Below, piece after piece: positions 53,761-63,319 of a DNA stretch of 64,000 nucleotides. Origin of the DNA: Leuctra nigra (lineage: Eukaryota > Arthropoda > Insecta > Plecoptera > Leuctridae). The stretch is from the NCBI GenBank assembly GCA_934045905.1, contig OW203765.1, positions 22,135,409 through 22,199,408 of the forward strand. The letters run 5' to 3'. The notes beneath the pieces are model-generated. The model worked only from the letters and a program-made list of their open reading frames with translations. It was not told the origin of the DNA and did not search any database. The position numbers were made by a program, and so were the translations under genes. Each line of letters begins with the position of its first letter. The stretch's first letter is position 1.

Positions 53761-55968
53761 GCATAGTATCTTTGATACTAGCATAATAACAACATTCTAT
53801 GTGGCAGCGATATCTGCCGCCCATTTTGCAATTTTTTTAAAGAATTAGTCATTTTGTTGTGCCGAAATGTCTTACGAATTTAGAAATACGCTAAAAAGGA
53901 TCGATTTTCCCATAAAAATACACTCTGTTTAAAAGTACTAGCCAAGTCTCTATACTAAAAAATATCTATAAGTATTCTGAGATAAAAAGTAGTGATAAGC
54001 ACCATATCAAAAAATAAGCCAAGTCAACACTTTAATTTAAAAATAAAAAAATACTTATCGTTTTTAGCGCATTAGAGAAAAATGCATATTATTTCATTTC
54101 TGGCTTACAAAGTTACACTTTTATATGTACACTTGCGGTCAGAAGAATTGACTGTCTGCCAGATTGGAGCTCAAATTACCGTCAAGATAATTTGTTGAAT
54201 GGAGAAATAATTATTAGGTATGAGGTAGATGGTTGGTCCAGGCGCGTAGGAAGGGGGGGGGGGAATGGGGGTCAATGACCCCCCCACTTTTCATCTTGAC
54301 ACCCCCAGATATAACCCCTACATATACAAAAATGTTGATAAAGAGATCCAAAAATGCACAGATTTGCTTCATTATGAGATTGCATTTTCAAAATTTTCCC
54401 AAGTTTTGCAAAACTAATTGAACAGAGGTATTATCCAATGAGACGTAATAACTCATTTACAAATGAGTTATTGTCCAACATGATCATCATCATGATATGA
54501 GGATCATCCTATGATACCATAACATATACAGATTTTTCTTATTGCTTATTGGTTATTGCAACCGTTTTCACAGGAATTCCAAAATCGATTCATAACGATT
54601 CTCTTTTACTAGAAATTCAAAAAATTCCCTGCGGGGTCATTAGGGATTTTATCGAACAACAAAGTGTACAGATTACAACGCATTTTGTCTAAAGTTTCCC
54701 AAGAATATTGCATATCACACATTTTAAATTTCTTTGAAAAGGATGCCAAAATAGCTTTAAGGGGATTAGAGGGGGGGTATGACTTTTTAATTTCAGGGCA
54801 AATATTGTACTTAGATGTCAGATGAGACCGATATTTAGCGAAATCAACCCGTTTTGGAAAGTCAAAAAAATATCCGGGACGATCAAAACTGGTTCAAGAC
54901 GATTCACAGAAAAGGTCTAAACTGAATAACCGTTCAACATAGGAAGCTGAAACTTGGCATGAATAATCATAATACATATACCTATGAAGTACTAAAGTCC
55001 TTTTTCGGCATTTTTATTGCAATTTTTCTAAAATAAAGTCCGTAGGTACCGGATTTTTCGTCTAGAAAACCCATATTTATTGGCGCCTATGGCCAGGTTA
55101 GATATCAAGTTATTGACAAAAAGAAACGTAGTACTCTCTTCGCCTATTCATAACGAAGACAACGAGCCCACTTGCAAGTCTGTAGAGTGAAAATTGCGGG
55201 CTCTCAGATTTTTTTAGTGAAACAGCAATTTATCTTCAAAAAAATTTCTGGGCCAAAATATTGGAGGCGAAAAAGGTCAAGTAGGTTGTAGAATCACTTA
55301 TAGAATGAGGAAAATACATTATCTTCCTATTATATGCAATAGTTTAGCCAATTTCGTGTTTTATATGTTTAGTCACGTGGTACCACTTGAATAGCCTTAA
55401 GCTCGATTATTTTGTATCAAAAACCCAAAAAATTCCCTGCGGGGCCAATGGGGATTCTATAAAAACAAATACTTACAGATTATATTTCATTTGTCTTAAG
55501 TTTCCACAGAATATTGCATTTCACACATTGTACATTTCTTTGAAAAGTATGCAAAAATAACTTCAAATTCGATTCTTTTGTATAAAAAATTCAAAAAAAG
55601 CCCTGCGGGGAAATTTGGGGTGCGGGCCCCCCAGACCCCCTTGTAACGGCGACTACTTTTCCTCACATTCCTTGATCCCGATAATTTTGACCCCCCCACT
55701 CAAAATGAAGTTCCTACGCGCCTGGGTTGGTCCTAATAATCAAACCTCTCCAATCCCACAAGCTCGAAATCTGCGTTTACCCCGGTGCTTTCGTCTGAAT
55801 AATCAAGTTTTTAAAAATATCTCAGAATGTTGCAAGTATTATAAGTGTTGACTTGGCCCATTTTTTGATAACATTACTTTTCAGGTCAGAATATTTAGAT
55901 TTATTTTATTTATTTTAGTTGAAGAGACTTGGCTGATATTTTTACACGGAGTGCCTTTTTATGGGGAT
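53761..55968 (+). repeat. Modular AGCCAAGTC repeat, third copy (tail with inserted hAT)
   Basis: The head is missing. A remnant of the array (CATTCTATGTGGCAGCG, CCATTTTGCA) leads into the hairpin tail 53905-55968, with arms about 53905-54080 and 55840-55968 carrying GCCAAGTC motifs and the end TTTTTATGGGGAT. The 1.8-kb loop contains the hAT at 54239-55724. Confidence 0.7.
54239..55724. mobile_element. hAT element, CAGGCGCGTAGGAA family (1486 bp)
   Basis: Termini CAGGCGCGTAGGAA and TTCCTACGCGCCTG, with exact 8-bp target duplications GGTTGGTC (54231-54238 and 55725-55732). The inside repeats CCCTGCGGGG three times and has no transposase frame. It is a longer relative of 12404-12660. Confidence 0.93.
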
Positions 55969-56399
55969 ATATTAATCGTTGCTGAAATAATATAGCATAA
56001 TTAGGTTGAGAGATAGTAAGACATCACTCAATAATAAGACTTACACAAATATCAAGAGCTACAGCTTTTGATGCTCTTTATGTCTTACAACTTGGAATTT
56101 TAAACTCTCATCGAGAGCTTCAGCGTTTGCTACTCGGATTGTTTCACGTGAAATTATTGACTATTTCAGATCAAACGAACGGCTGATGTATTGTAATATT
56201 AGGACATAGTATAATTCGATTTTGTAAATAATGGTTTTTCAATTTGTTAAAGAAAGATAAGGTTTAAACATAATGTTATATAGAACTATAAAAAATAAAA
56301 TCAGAAATCCTCTGACCAAATGGAAAGTTGTGATAAAATAAAAATTTATATTAGATTTTTGAAATGTATTATTTAATGAGATAAAGATGTTTCAAGGCT

Positions 56400-56834
56400 G
56401 GAGTTGGATGATGAACTGCTTTATTGGTCATGGTCAATACATAGTAGTGTGAAGGTAGCTACACACTTGACATCTCCCATTCCATAGAAGATACATGAAA
56501 TTATATCATTTTAAATAAAGCAAAATATGATAAGACTACACCACGACTACACTAACACATGATTTAAACAGAATGTTGGAGCAAGAAAATCAAATCAGCA
56601 ATAATGACATGAAATAATAAGCAATTTTCATGTCTGAATAATAATCAAAATCATCATATAAAATGACATGATATTAACTTCAATAATAATTTGTAAGCAT
56701 TCATAAAAAGTAATAGTATTATGTCCATCGACTGTCTCAATCACTCTCTGAACTTAGATATAAAATATCTAATATCATGGATATAAAATATGTCCCTGAA
56801 ACGGTACTTTGTCAGCTCGAAGTACCACGCATGA
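56400..56834 (-). other. 3' UTR of the large GTPase gene (inferred)
   Basis: Downstream of the stop at 56835-56837 on the minus strand, the first polyadenylation signal AATAAA is at 56425-56420. AT-rich, no frame. Confidence 0.5.
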
Positions 56835-56941
56835 TTATCGGAATATTTTTTGGAAGCCTCGGCCAACAACGCCTCCAAGTGCTCCGGTGAGTGGTGCAAC
56901 TAGCCCAGACAGGAGTTTACCGAAGAAGCCGCTATTATCAG
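56835..56941 (-). CDS. GTPase last exon (not visible as a long ORF)
   Basis: After the acceptor TTTCAG, the phase-1 join from 59187 gives 34 residues, DNSGFFGKLLSGLVAP then LTGALGGVVGRGF, ending KIFR and TAA. It is a Gly/Leu/Val-rich, probably amphipathic or membrane-seeking tail. Support is the matching phase, the good splice sites and the sharp stop followed by a polyadenylation signal. The alternative is that translation ends at 59179. Confidence 0.62.
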
Positions 56942-57621
56942 CTGAAAGAAAACAACATAGCACTAAAAAAACAGGAGAAAAGCAACATGAAGGTTATAAT
57001 AAACTATGTCGTACCTTGTATTGTATACGTGCTAATTTTTAAATATATTTTACTGTCTCTTATTTTGATCACCATTGACTTTGACTTGGTAGAGGCAATC
57101 AATCGAGTCAGAATTATTTAGTAGGGTATGATCCCAGATATTAAAAAATAATCCAGATAATTTGAACTTTTTTCGTATAATGTCATAAATGCATAGGAAC
57201 ATTTACAGAACTCTAAAAAGAGTGAATATTCAGTATTCGTAATAATTGCCAACCCTTATTTTGGATTATACAAGCTAACTGTTTTGAGCGTGTTTTGTGC
57301 AGAAAGATTATTTTTTTGTGAATAAGCAAAATCTTTTAACTTACCGCGTGCAAAGCTTGACTTTTTCATACGAATTCAGGAAATTGTGCAAAAACCGGGC
57401 GATTCTGAAATGGAAAGCGAACTAATTGACATACCGATAATATGTAAACAAAAACATGAATTCCTGTCCCTGTCCTTCAATTTTTTTTTAAATTGTTGTA
57501 AAAATTAAATTCAAAACTTTGGCAAACAGCCAATAAAGTGGCTATCACACTGGGTTGCAACCCACGGCTGGAACCCACGTATGGACCCTTGTCCCTGTCC
57601 CTGTCCCTGTCCTTGTCCCTG

Positions 57622-57660
<39 letters not shown>

Positions 57661-60600
57661 AACCCTTCTTCCCGCCCAACGAGGATAGATGTCAGCTGCC
57701 CGGCTAGGTGCTATATGAGCAATAATCAAGACCTGGTTCTTGACACTTCGACTTGTATAATCCAAAACAAATTGTATATAAAGTTTTTAGGGTTGTGCTT
57801 CTAAATGTGAACAAAGAGACAAGTTTTTTTAATTAATCACGAATGGGAGTTTGACGATATTTTCGCTAAAACTGCTCCCAAATGAACTCAAAACATTTGG
57901 GTTGGATTTTAAATTCGAAACTGAGGCTCTTTTGTTTATGTGTGACGACAAAGATATTCACTATATTTTGTGAAACCGAATGTTACAAATTTATATAGTT
58001 ATGTAAAAGGTTCAAACAATACTTCTTTCAAACGAATATGAGATGTTTAAATAAGATGGGAGAAAGTTTGAGTCCACCAGAGCGTTTAATTGAACTCGTA
58101 TAGGTAAATTCAATTAAAAAGACTGATACTTCTCCCAGAAAATTTACAACATAAGAACAATCGAAACAATTTACAGCTATGTTTAGAATCTGGTACATTA
58201 TATCCAATTGCAAGCCAAATAATAAATTTAAACTAGGAAAACGCTCTGAGTAACGCGTTGATGAGCGAGCACGGATACGGCGCAACACCTCGAATCGAAA
58301 TTCTGTCTATCGAAAATGTCCTTAAAAGCCAATAATAATTTCTTGAATTTCGTCACAGACTTGAATGAAAATCTCCAACAATTCCTAAAATATTGGTATC
58401 AATAACCATGCAAAGTTTTAAGTTTATCGATTGTACTTTTATAATTGAACGATTCCTTGTTAATTTTCAAAAATCACAGGATCTCGTTCAAAAATATACC
58501 AGGGACCACTCATATGATGTAAGTGTGTGAACACAATATTAGATCGATCTGTTAACCGGTCATATCAGTTTCATAAACGTTTCAAAGTTTCTGCTCTAAC
58601 TACCTTGAACTGAAGATTCAAACTTGCCGTGAAGTATGAAATTCGAGAAATTTGACAGCCAACACGCAAAATGTCAGTAAAATGTCAATAAATTTTGGAT
58701 TTAAACACAAATTAGTCTTAAAATTGTCAATAATATAGATAATGTCGGTCCCAATTACCATGCAAAGTTTTAAGTTGATCGGTCATACGGTTCTAGTTTA
58801 AATTTCAATAATCACATGAAATATGTTTTTAAATTTTAACCAATGGGAGGATTTGGCTGAAACTTTTTATGATTGGGTACAATGTTGGTCGTAATGACAT
58901 GTCAAAATTTCAAAGTGATCGAATCAACCAATCGAAAGATAATTTTTTTAAAATTTGAACCAATCAGGGGATTTCAAAAATATTAGGGTCTGCAAATCTC
59001 ATATTTGGTCTGGACATGTCTGCAAAATTACAGCTTGATCGGATAAACGGTGCGACCTGTATACGAGCAGACGACAGACAAAAAAAAAAAAAAAAAAAAA
59101 AAAACAGAGGTCCGTGCCAAAAGAGCCAAAAGGAGACGCTCGCTTCGCTCGCTCAATTAAGGCGATGGTTAGAATGAGCTACTTACTTGGCCTTGGAATT
59201 GAGGCAATTATTCTCTCCAGATTCTTGTTAGATTCTTCGATCACCTTCTTCAGATTCTCTTCAGCCCGATCTTGGATTTCCTTCAATCTTCTATCTGCGT
59301 CTTCTTTCTCTAGCTGAGCCTGTTCTTTGAAATCCTGCTGGGTTTTGTCCAGTACTTCTTGCGTTCTCTGTCTCTCCTCCGCCGTCATCTGTTGATAGCG
59401 TTCTTGGAACTCCTTCTGCATTCGTTCGATGTTCTCTTGATGACTCTGTTCTTTGGCCAGCAACATCTGTCTGTCTTCTTCTCGCGCTCGCTCCAAAGCA
59501 TCCATCGTCTCCTTCTTATGACGGTCCTCGAGTTCCCGAACTTCCCGCTTATGGTTTTCTTCTGCCTCCTTTTTCAGTCTTTCCTCTTCGATTCGACGGA
59601 TATTTACGTCTTTCAGATACGAAACGCATTGCTCGATTTTCTGTAAAACAATAAACACCAATATGAGTTTCAGGACCGGTGATTAGGACAGAAGGGCGAC
59701 GATGAAAATGGAGTTCATTGTTTGGCGAAATGATATGATAAAGAAAGAGTGGAATCTTAGTTCTTAAGCTACATTTACAGCTCGGCGTTCGTTCGATGTT
59801 TGGCGATGTTGAGGTTCCTGATTGGCCAACGCCGAGCGTTACGGCCAACGCCGAACGTCGAACGTCGAGCGCGTCAACGGCGAGCTGTAAACGTAGCTTA
59901 AAGGCACGTTTACAGCTTGACGTTCGACGCTCGACGCTCGGCGCTAGCGCTGAAAGATGAACATGGTTTATCTTTGACCTTGAACGCCAGCGCTCGAGCG
60001 CTAGACGCTGAGCCACCTGATTGGCCACCGTCGAAGCGCTGAACGTTTGTTGCCGAGCTGTAAACGCAGCTTTAGGATGGAAAAAAGAAAGAATACTGTA
60101 AATTACCATTACTTGTGGAGTAGTTTACTGAAGTGTTACAATCATACAAAGAACCGGTGGCTGTGAAAGACGCTATTCTAACCTCTTCGAGAATTTTCTT
60201 GAACTTCTTCGCCATGTCGTCGCCTCCCATCTTAGGCGTCTTCGTGAACTCGTCGACGGCAGCTCGTCGGCAGTTCTCGAACAAGCTCTTGAGGTGCGCG
60301 TCAGTGAAGGAGGCGGTGTGGACATTGAACTCTGATTCTGCCAGTCTTCTGTACACCAACATAGCCTCATCCACGGCGATCAAGTAGTTGGCTTCAGCGT
60401 TGGCCTAAAGAATACCATCATTTTAGAAAACATTCGTAGCACATGCTACAAAACACAATGTATACAATCCAGCTTTTTAAAGAGATTTATCAAATTGACC
60501 ATTATGAAGACATATCAAAGAAAAACTAAATTAATTGGCACAAGTTTTAACTACACGTAATCAAAGAGAAGTTATATTTTGGTATTATGTAGTGATTACC

Positions 60601-63283
60601 GAAATGTTTGAAAAAAAAGTTAATTGTGAGCCATGTTCAATTAAATTACCTGTAGCATTGAATGAGGAGTGGGAACATCCTTGCTGTTGAAGATCTTGGC
60701 GAGAGATTGGAACTGATGCAACAGTTGACCTGTCTTGATCTCTCGACCAGCCTGTTGCTTCACGACTAGCTTACCAGGATGCAAGATGTGTGGCACAAAC
60801 TTCTGCAGTTGCTCAGTGAAGGCGGCGCCCATTGCTGAGAAAACAACATGTCATATTAGACACTGAACAAACGATAGATATGATTTGGGATTCGAAGATC
60901 GACGCTCGACTACCAAACACAAGATCGATGCTCGACTAGGTACACGCGTTCACTTCTGACTTCTGTTCTCCTTAATTATTTCTTTGACATTTTCTAAATG
61001 TGTTAAGAGAGATGGTGGACTTCCGATTAAAGGAATATGAACGGCAAGTAGAACAATAATAATGTTATTATACACTCCAGATATAAAGTAAATGACACAA
61101 GATACCAGCTTATGTAAAGGTCAAACATGATTCCATCAAACGCTCCTACATAATATAAAGCCGCCCGACGCTAGGGATAGACCCTTACGCCCACGATCCT
61201 CAGTGTTCACTGAAATTTGTTCATCTGAAGATTTATTTTGCTGCCAACACACCCCATGCAAATTGTTCTATAATCTTAAATCAATAGAAAAGCCAGGAAT
61301 TAAAAAGTGTTTGTAATTACTTGGTCTTACTTACTTGATGGTATTCCTTCAAACTCTCCATTTCGCACACAAGACTTGGGTTCCGGCATCAGAAAACATT
61401 CGATGGAATTGAAGCTGGATTTGATGTCTTTAACCAATTCTTGTGTCGACGCTTTTCCCTGACATTCGACGTCGAGGACTTTGTTAAGATGCTTCATTCC
61501 TCCGTCAAACCCAAACGCAGCCTCCGACTTGCTCACCCAATCCCTGATGAGGATCTGGAGGGACTGGAACGGGTTCGTTCCTTGATTGTCGAACTGTTGA
61601 GCCAACTTCCCGTACTCTGTAAACATCTGCAGATGTAGCAAGTCGTCTCCCGCCAGCTGGCCCTTGATGTTGTAGATCTGCATGGAGCTGATCATAGTGC
61701 TCAATGCGAACACCACAGCGCTCTCTTTCACATCACCTCGTGTGTCGAAGCTTCCTTGAGTGTCCATCAACATCACAGCCACCTGGAAATAAAATTATTT
61801 TTGTTGTCTAATTTCGTTCTGCACTTGAAGAGTCATTTCAACTTCAAGTGAAACCCGAGGGGGTGTTAGGGGTTCATAATATCTCCCCCTGATGATGGCA
61901 GGACAAGCCGATAATTGGGGGTCCGAAGCCAGCACAAGGGTGTTGCATGATACAACGGGAGTACCTTACTGTTATCAGACAACTGGATTTTAGGTGATAT
62001 TGAATCAAGATATAGTTTTAGGGCCGGTATTTCAATGCCCTGCTAAACCAGTAGTTAAGGTTTAAACGGTCATTCCAGGGCTGCGATCGTGTAAAATGAC
62101 AACTTCCTTGTCACGGTGACAAGACCCTAGAAGGCCGTGAATAACATTGAGATGAGAAGCTTGTCACTGCGACAAGTAAGTTGTCATTGTACAAGATCGC
62201 AGCCTAGGATTGCCATTGGTTGTTGCCATGGCAATCTAGTCCTAATCAACTGTAGCAAGGCATTGAAAAACTGCCTCTTAGGACCGGTCTTTCAATACTC
62301 TGCTAAAGTCTCAATTAGCTGTTAACAGTTAGTTAGTAAAAAAAACTCTGTTTTTCAATTGGTAGTTGCCATGACAATTGACAATACAGTCCTAATCAAC
62401 TGTTTAACAGCTAGCAGAGTATTGAAAGACTGGCTCTTAGACTGTAAAGAAATATTTAACATTTTGATAACAATAGAGAAATACTATTTCATCGTTTGGA
62501 GTAAATGAGTATCGGTAAATAAAAGATACTATATTTTGGGAAAGTTATTAGTTTCATTCTATGGTTTCATGTTATGTAATAATCTCTTCACCTTCTTAGT
62601 CGATGGCAGCTCTACGACGAACAGTTCTGACCAGATGTAGACTCCAGTCGTGACTCCAGTGCTGCCACCCTTCCAGACGAAACCTTCCAGAGGACCGTGT
62701 GCATCTCTCAGCCAATCAGCGCGACCCTGGCGGGAAAATAGTTATTACATTTACTCGTAAGAATTTCTTCTAGAGATGCTGTTTCGGAAGAGGATGAAAT
62801 ACAATGGGAGGGGGAGGGGGGGGGGGGGGTTGTATTTAGGAGTCTTTCATTGCAACTTCAGTTTAACTAACATGGTTAGACAATCTTTTCAATGAGAATT
62901 ATTATTTTTATTAGATATGTAGATCGGTCCTTGTACTTGAATATTGTCTGCCTCTGAAAACGTTGAAAGCAGCACCAACCAGGGTTTGTTTAACCCCTCA
63001 GATACAGAGGGGCAAAGAAATTCGTGGATGTTTAAATTGTCTGACTGAGCAGCAATATGACTCTGACTTCTGTTGTCACGATTGGCACAAGAGTTACCTG
63101 TAGTTGGAGATATCGCACGAAGTTGCTGAGCAGCAGCGACTTCCCGTGACGCATCTTGCCGGCGATGGAGACCACAACCACTGGCAGATTCTGAACACTC
63201 GGCAGAGCCAAGATGTCCTGGAGAGGCTCGACATTCAACTTCAACTCGCCCTTCTCGAAGCGGAGGATCTGCACTGGCTGTCC
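56835..63283 (-). CDS. Atlastin/GBP-family large GTPase with coiled-coil C-terminus (5' end off window)
   Basis: Seven exons (63283-63098, 62726-62592, 61782-61335, 60834-60650, 60404-60183, 59640-59187, 56941-56835) join in phase to 578 codons plus stop; the N-terminus is off the right edge or unfound. Fragment landmarks: QPVQIL, the P-loop GKMRHGKS (42-49) with the atlastin-type Arg45, PLEGFVWKGG and TTGV (switch I), DTQG (114-117), ALSTMISSMQIYN, HLQMFTEYGKL, RD (187-188), then a helical middle domain. Family members hydrolyse GTP and dimerise; atlastins fuse ER membranes using a two-helix membrane hairpin after the middle domain. Here that place holds a 150-residue charged coiled coil, then a Gly-rich hydrophobic tail. 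If the last intron is not used, the frame stops at 59179. I expect a cytosolic or peripherally membrane-bound dynamin-like protein; role unknown. Confidence 0.85.
57583..57662 (+). repeat. TGTCCC hexamer satellite
   Basis: About 13 tandem CCCTGT/TGTCCC units, nearly perfect, with a few outlying units at about 57465. Frames through it on both strands are repeat artefacts. Confidence 0.92.
58231..59158 (+). repeat. Dispersed repeat of the GCTCGCTTCGCTCG family, copy 3
   Basis: The most complete copy: starts AACTAGGAAAACGCTCTGAG, carries several degenerate internal units around AAGTTGATCGGTCATACGG, then an A run (59080-59103), and ends CGCTCGCTTCGCTCGCTCAA at 59155. The A run followed by a fixed 3' block is unusual for a retroelement tail. 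Confidence 0.75.
59187..59640 (-). CDS. GTPase coiled-coil exon
   Basis: About 151 residues, starting KIEQCVSYLKDV. Dense in Glu, Lys, Arg and Gln with heptad character (RRIEEERLKKEAEE, EIQDRAEENLKKVIEE), ending IASIPRP. Acceptor TTTTACAG; donor CCAA|GTAAGT. In-frame reading past the donor gives only two further codons before TAG (59179). Confidence 0.88.
59764..59901. repeat. TTAA MITE, GC-rich (138 bp)
   Basis: Ends TTAAGCTACATTTACAGCTC and GAGCTGTAAACGTAGCTTAA. The interior is rich in ACG and CGTT steps (GCCGAACGTCGAACGTCG), unlike the AT-rich intron around it. Confidence 0.85.
59902..60075. repeat. Second MITE of the same family, adjoining the first
   Basis: Ends GCACGTTTACAGCTTGACG and GAGCTGTAAACGCAGC. 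The inside carries GACGCTCGACGCTCGGCGC and GCCAGCGCTCGAGCGC palindromes. It abuts 59764-59901, suggesting nested or preferential insertion. Confidence 0.75.
60183..60404 (-). CDS. GTPase middle-domain exon 2
   Basis: 74 codons starting ANAEANYLIAVDEAMLVY, ending MAKKFKKILEE. Predicted helical; resembles the three-helix bundle that follows the GTPase domain in atlastins. Acceptor TTCTTTAG; donor GAAGAG|GTTAGA. Confidence 0.85.
60650..60834 (-). CDS. GTPase middle-domain exon 1
   Basis: Continues MGAAFTEQLQKFVPHILHPG and then LVVKQQAGREIKTGQLLHQF. Phase 1 in, phase 0 out. Acceptor TTTTCTCAG; donor CTACAG|GTAATT. Confidence 0.87.
60836..61334. other. GTPase intron, nothing recognised
   Basis: AT-rich. 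GATCGACGCTCGACTA and a close repeat of it near 60897-60938 are the only structure seen. Confidence 0.4.
61335..61782 (-). CDS. GTPase core exon (G3 and RD motifs)
   Basis: VAVMLMDTQGSFDTRGDVKE, ALSTMISSMQIYN, LLHLQMFTEYGKLA, LIRDWVSKSEAAFGFDGG and CFLMPEPKSCV, all in atlastin order. Acceptor ATTTCCAG; donor ATCAA|GTAAGT. Confidence 0.93.
61860..62430. repeat. Two adjacent MITEs, one with a nested MITE
   Basis: About 62028-62276: GGCCGGTATTTCAATGCCCTG to GGCATTGAAAAACTG, interrupted at about 62085-62208 by a palindromic MITE (GCTGCGATCGTGTAAAATGA ... AAGATCGCAGCC). About 62280-62426: GGACCGGTCTTTCAATACTC to GAGTATTGAAAGACTGGC. Insertion order is clear from the nesting. Confidence 0.8.
62592..62726 (-). 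CDS. GTPase exon with switch I region
   Basis: 45 codons, GRADWLRDAHGPLEGFVWKG then TGVTTGVYIWSELFVVELPS. The Thr residues of VTTGV occupy the atlastin/GBP switch I position. Acceptor TTTCCCGCCAG; donor AAGAAG|GTGAAG. Confidence 0.92.
63098..63283 (-). CDS. GTPase exon with P-loop
   Basis: 62 codons, GQPVQILRFEKGELKLNVEP and VVVVSIAGKMRHGKSLLLSN. Acceptor TTTCCGCAG, phase 0; donor CTACAG|GTAACT. An upstream exon with the start codon is expected to the right. Confidence 0.92.
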
Positions 63284-63319
63284 CTGCGGAAACGTATCAC
63301 TTATCAATGGTGCACTGAA

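Larger units (their letters stand above)
56942..59186. repeat. Repeat-filled last intron of the GTPase gene
   Basis: Contains the TGTCCC hexamer tract (57583-57662) and a full-length GCTCGCTTCGCTCG-family repeat (58231-59158). The rest (56990-57540 and 57700-58230) is AT-rich with nothing recognised. Confidence 0.6.

Noticed and set aside
57511..57804. ORFs through the TGTCCC tract on both strands
   Set aside because: Open frames in both directions are produced by the hexamer repeat itself.
59359..60387. Plus-strand ORFs opposite the GTPase exons
   Set aside because: They are mirror frames of the coiled-coil and middle-domain exons; the minus strand carries the recognised domain.
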